Assembly (NCBI GenBank): GCA_018064165.1
Contig: JAGOZV010000037.1
Coordinates: 1-6,135 of the forward strand
Length of the DNA: 6,135 nucleotides
Source: Candidatus Saccharimonadota bacterium
Lineage (GTDB): Bacteria > Patescibacteriota > Saccharimonadia > Saccharimonadales > Saccharimonadaceae
Direction of reading: 5' to 3'
The position numbers were made by a program, and so were the translations under genes. The notes under the pieces were generated by a model. That model searched no databases and was not told where the DNA came from. It worked only from the letters and a program-made list of their open reading frames with translations. Positions 5,057 through 6,135 of this stretch are shown here, one piece after another (the stretch's first letter is position 1; every line of letters starts with the position of its first letter).

Positions 5057-5927
5057 GTTGCTGACAATTTGAGCAGATGTGTGTTCCCCTACCGGCCACA
5101 CGAATTTTTTCAATTACATGACCACATCTTGGACATGGCTTTCCTTCTTTACGAAAAACATTGGCGAATGTTAAATAGCTACCTTTTTCGCCCTTTGCAT
5201 TTAAATAATTCCGATCGGTAGATCCGCCTTTATTAATTGAAAAAGACATTACTTCAATGGCCGCATTCAAAATATTTTCTAATTGCTTTTTAGATAGATT
5301 TTCAACTCTTGTTTTGGGGTGAATCATAGCGCCCCACAATGCTTCATCTGCGTAAATATTACCAATACCTGCAACGATTTCCTGATTCAGCAGTGCCGCC
5401 TTTACAAGGCTTTTGGGATGGCGAGACATTCTCTTTAAATACTCGGGCGTTGGGTTACCAATTAAAGGCTCTGGGCCAAGTTTAGCAATAAATTTCTCTT
5501 CTTTAAGTTCAGTTGTGGGTAAAAGTTTTATCCAACCAAATTTTCGCATATCATTAAAAAACAGCGTGGTACTATCTGTAAATATCAGTTCAACTCGCGT
5601 GTGATTATCTGGTAATACACTTAAAAAACTATCGCTTGGATGGCCTCCTGCAAAGTTCTTTGATTTATTTTGGTTATCACGGAAAAGTAATTGTCCGGTC
5701 ATTTTTAAATGAATAACTAAAGAGTAGCCAGATGACAATTCAATAAGTAAAATTTTTGCACGACGCTTTACTGATAAAATTGTAGAGTTATTTACAAAAA
5801 CATCAATACTACTTGTTGAAGCCTGAAAGCTTTTATCGTTTAAAACATTAACCTTTTCTATTGTCTTTTTAGCAATTAACTCACTAAGCCCAGATCTTAT
5901 AACTTCTACTTCAGGTAATTCTGGCAT
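5049..5927 (-). CDS. mutM: Formamidopyrimidine-DNA glycosylase (8-oxoguanine repair)
   Basis: Fpg/MutM removes 8-oxoguanine and formamidopyrimidines from DNA and nicks the abasic site (base excision repair). The start MPELPEVEVIRSGL leaves catalytic Pro2 and Glu3 at the N-terminus after Met removal, which fixes the ATG at 5927. Further landmarks are KRRAK (54-58) with Lys58 matching E. coli Lys57, HLKMTGQL (73-80), NDMRKFG (125-131) matching the DPRRFG lesion-recognition loop, GIGNIYADEALW (187-198) with the helix-two-turn-helix Asn190, and a zinc finger with Cys265, Cys268, Cys285 and Cys288 (C-x2-C-x16-C-x2-C) including GRGTHIC. All key residues are present, so it should be active. It is 292 residues against 269 in E. 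coli, with about 17 extra residues between the HLKMTG and MRKFG motifs. Its ATG overlaps the stop of the upstream gene (TAATG) and it has no Shine-Dalgarno site, which implies translational coupling. Confidence 0.97.
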   Translation of the reverse strand: MPELPEVEVIRSGLSELIAKKTIEKVNVLNDKSFQASTSSIDVFVNNSTILSVKRRAKILLIELSSGYSLVIHLKMTGQLLFRDNQNKSKNFAGGHPSDSFLSVLPDNHTRVELIFTDSTTLFFNDMRKFGWIKLLPTTELKEEKFIAKLGPEPLIGNPTPEYLKRMSRHPKSLVKAALLNQEIVAGIGNIYADEALWGAMIHPKTRVENLSKKQLENILNAAIEVMSFSINKGGSTDRNYLNAKGEKGSYLTFANVFRKEGKPCPRCGHVIEKIRVAGRGTHICSNCQQLV

Positions 5928-6135
5928 TAATTAGTAGAGTAAACATTAATATCTTTAAGTATGGTACGAGCATCTGGAATTTGGACAACAAACAAATCTA
6001 TAATTTGTTTAGCGTCTGCCTTTAAAGTGCCCTTCGAGCCAGAACAAGTAGATGTCCAATATCGAGCTACCAAATCTTTATCGTAATTTTTATTTAGATC
6101 AAACTGATAGTACTCTCCTGTTGCACAAACACCTT
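5927..6135 (-). CDS. C-terminal fragment of an unidentified protein, upstream of and coupled to mutM
   Basis: A minus-strand frame is open from the right edge (first full codon 6131-6133) to a TAA at 5927-5929, giving the last 68 residues of a protein whose start lies outside the window. The other two minus frames stop within about 45 bases. The TAA shares its final A with the mutM ATG, an arrangement typical of real operon neighbours. The fragment reads GVCATGEYYQFDL at the start, LVARYWTSTCSGSKGT in the middle and ARTILKDINVYSTN at the end. It has two cysteines (3 and 30 of the fragment), many aromatic and polar residues and no membrane segment, which would suit an extracytoplasmic domain, but I do not recognise the family. 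Confidence 0.8.
   Translation of the reverse strand, partial: GVCATGEYYQFDLNKNYDKDLVARYWTSTCSGSKGTLKADAKQIIDLFVVQIPDARTILKDINVYSTN

Noticed and set aside
5042..5113. Longer holA start at 5113, adding 24 residues
   Set aside because: The added residues are the other-frame reading of the mutM zinc-finger codons, and the delta family begins at the MIYVLTG strand, so the start at 5041 is preferred.
1..6135. Alternative genetic code (UGA read as Gly, as in some CPR groups), because no gene here ends in TGA
   Set aside because: All genes read through without any in-frame TGA and use GGN for glycine at conserved positions, for example in TruB and MutM. Seven stops are too few to make the lack of TGA meaningful.
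1..6135. Mobile element, phage, CRISPR array, tRNA or rRNA gene
   Set aside because: No spaced direct repeats, transposase or integrase motifs, terminal inverted repeats or tRNA-like folds were seen; the gene content is housekeeping and the intergenic gaps are too short.

Overview
The window looks like a chromosomal, housekeeping stretch of a small-genome, AT-leaning bacterium, most likely of the Candidate Phyla Radiation (CPR), with Saccharibacteria (TM7) as my best guess. The reasons are gene style rather than a marker gene: a short TruB without its C-terminal RNA-binding domain, an rRNA-binding S20 with a long Lys/Ala/Thr tail, a catalytically degenerate DHH protein with a Pro-rich tail beside truB, and a partial protein on the left that resembles, from memory, cytoplasmic parts of CPR secretion-type membrane proteins. 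This assignment is inference. Genes are packed tightly, all visible stops are TAA or TAG, and nothing suggests a phage, transposon or CRISPR array.

Layout from left to right. Positions 1-1109 (+) hold the 3' part of a large hydrophilic, Lys/Asp/Ala-rich protein that enters from outside the window. It converges, with a 2-base gap, on a two-gene minus-strand unit: a DHH-fold pseudoenzyme (1810-3537) followed by truB (1112-1771, GTG start). This unit is read from a promoter near 3565-3594. Back to back with it, a near-consensus promoter (3629-3657) drives rpsT (3700-4116, +), whose short leader contains a perfect 14-base palindrome next to the ribosome binding site. rpsT converges on a second minus-strand unit at the right: an unidentified gene cut by the window edge (5927-6135), mutM (5049-5927, overlapping the previous stop by one base) and holA (4139-5041, 7 bases after mutM). 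A short AT-rich hairpin lies at the rpsT/holA junction.

Functionally the window combines translation (S20, tRNA Psi55 synthase, and a DHH protein in the place where NrnA-type DHH proteins often sit beside truB) with DNA maintenance (8-oxoguanine glycosylase and the clamp-loader delta subunit). The most unusual item is the DHH protein: the fold landmarks are recognisable, but nearly every metal ligand is replaced, including DHH to GEE, and the DHHA1 half is replaced by about 310 residues of acidic, Ser/Pro-rich tail ending in polyproline.
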